Shown here: positions 5,279-5,410 of the stretch, piece by piece | How the letters are laid out: every line of letters begins with the position of its first letter | Numbering within the stretch: the first letter of the stretch is position 1 | DNA from: Clostridia bacterium | GTDB lineage: Bacteria > Bacillota > Clostridia > Oscillospirales > CAG-272 | NCBI GenBank assembly: GCA_017504335.1 | Contig: JAFVRI010000109.1 | Span: forward strand, 1 to 5,410 | Length of the DNA stretch: 5,410 nt | Direction: 5' to 3' | The notes under the pieces: model-generated | The model's input: only the letters and a program-made list of their open reading frames with translations | Told to the model about the DNA's origin: nothing | The model's database searches: none | Made by a program: the position numbers and the translations under genes

Positions 5279-5410
5279 ATGGACGCAAGGATTCTGGAAA
5301 AACTGTCGTTTCTGACCGAGGAGGAGCAGTATATTTTGGTGGAGGAAAACCCCACGCCCCGTGATCTGTATGGCAAATCAGGACGGTTTATCGTGGAGCG
5401 GAGGCGGGTG
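5279..5410 (+). CDS. Probable AraC-family transcriptional regulator, N-terminal end (partial, cut by window edge)
   Basis: An open frame of 44 codons starts at ATG 5279 and runs off the window. It has a good ribosome binding site (AAGGA, eight bases upstream) and a near-consensus promoter. The visible protein begins MDARILEKLSFLTEEEQ and continues through DLYGKSGRFIVERRR. Its opening, with the pattern ILEKLS-x-x-TEEE and then an LY-x-x-x-x-x-FIV segment, resembles the N-terminus of cupin-type AraC-family regulators common in Clostridia, where a histidine-rich cupin core follows. Neither the cupin core nor the DNA-binding helix-turn-helix domain is inside the window. Its divergent position beside rhaBA supports a role as rhamnose-responsive activator, comparable to RhaS, but both the family and the role remain provisional. 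Confidence 0.6.
   Translation, partial: MDARILEKLSFLTEEEQYILVEENPTPRDLYGKSGRFIVERRRV

Overview
The window looks like a chromosomal segment from an anaerobic, probably gut-associated Firmicute of the class Clostridia. This is inferred from strong AGGAG-type ribosome binding sites on most genes, moderately GC-rich genes separated by AT-rich spacers, compact intrinsic terminators with U tracts, an IS30-type transposase tail, and the combination of L-rhamnose catabolism with an EutH-type transporter. The species cannot be named from the sequence.

Layout, left to right. (1) Positions 1-106 hold the last 34 codons of an IS30-family transposase on the + strand, and the element's right end must lie just after it. 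(2) Positions 107-271 are non-coding and hold three closely packed inverted repeats. One is a minus-strand terminator whose stem is fully paired only in the minus-strand RNA. (3) Positions 272-2150 (minus strand) are a two-gene operon: an EutH-family membrane transporter followed, with an 8-base overlap, by a PHP-family phosphoesterase resembling HisK/HisJ histidinol-phosphatases. It is driven by an exact-consensus promoter (TTGACA, 17-base spacer, TATAAT, with a TG extension). (4) Positions 2246-2295 are a strong minus-strand terminator that closes the next unit upstream. (5) Positions 2439-5112 (minus strand) are rhaB (rhamnulokinase) and rhaA (L-rhamnose isomerase), 34 bases apart. (6) Positions 5113-5278 are a divergent control region with a promoter for each direction and AT-rich imperfect repeats between them. 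(7) From 5279 to the edge is the start of a + strand gene, probably an AraC-family regulator of the rhamnose genes.

Functional picture. RhaA converts L-rhamnose to L-rhamnulose and RhaB phosphorylates it to L-rhamnulose 1-phosphate. The aldolase that would split this product is not in the visible transcript, because rhaB is first behind its own promoter and a terminator follows rhaA. The rhaB promoter has a good extended -10 but a poor -35, as expected for an activator-dependent promoter, and the divergent gene is the natural candidate activator. The EutH-PHP pair is transcriptionally separate and appears constitutive. No ethanolamine-utilisation enzyme or microcompartment gene is visible beside it, so its role is open. 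It is the least conventional part of the window.

The region is mostly ordinary metabolic chromosome. I see no clear evidence of a wholly new system. The best leads are the orphan EutH-PHP operon, the hairpin cluster next to the IS element, and the architecture of the rha control region.
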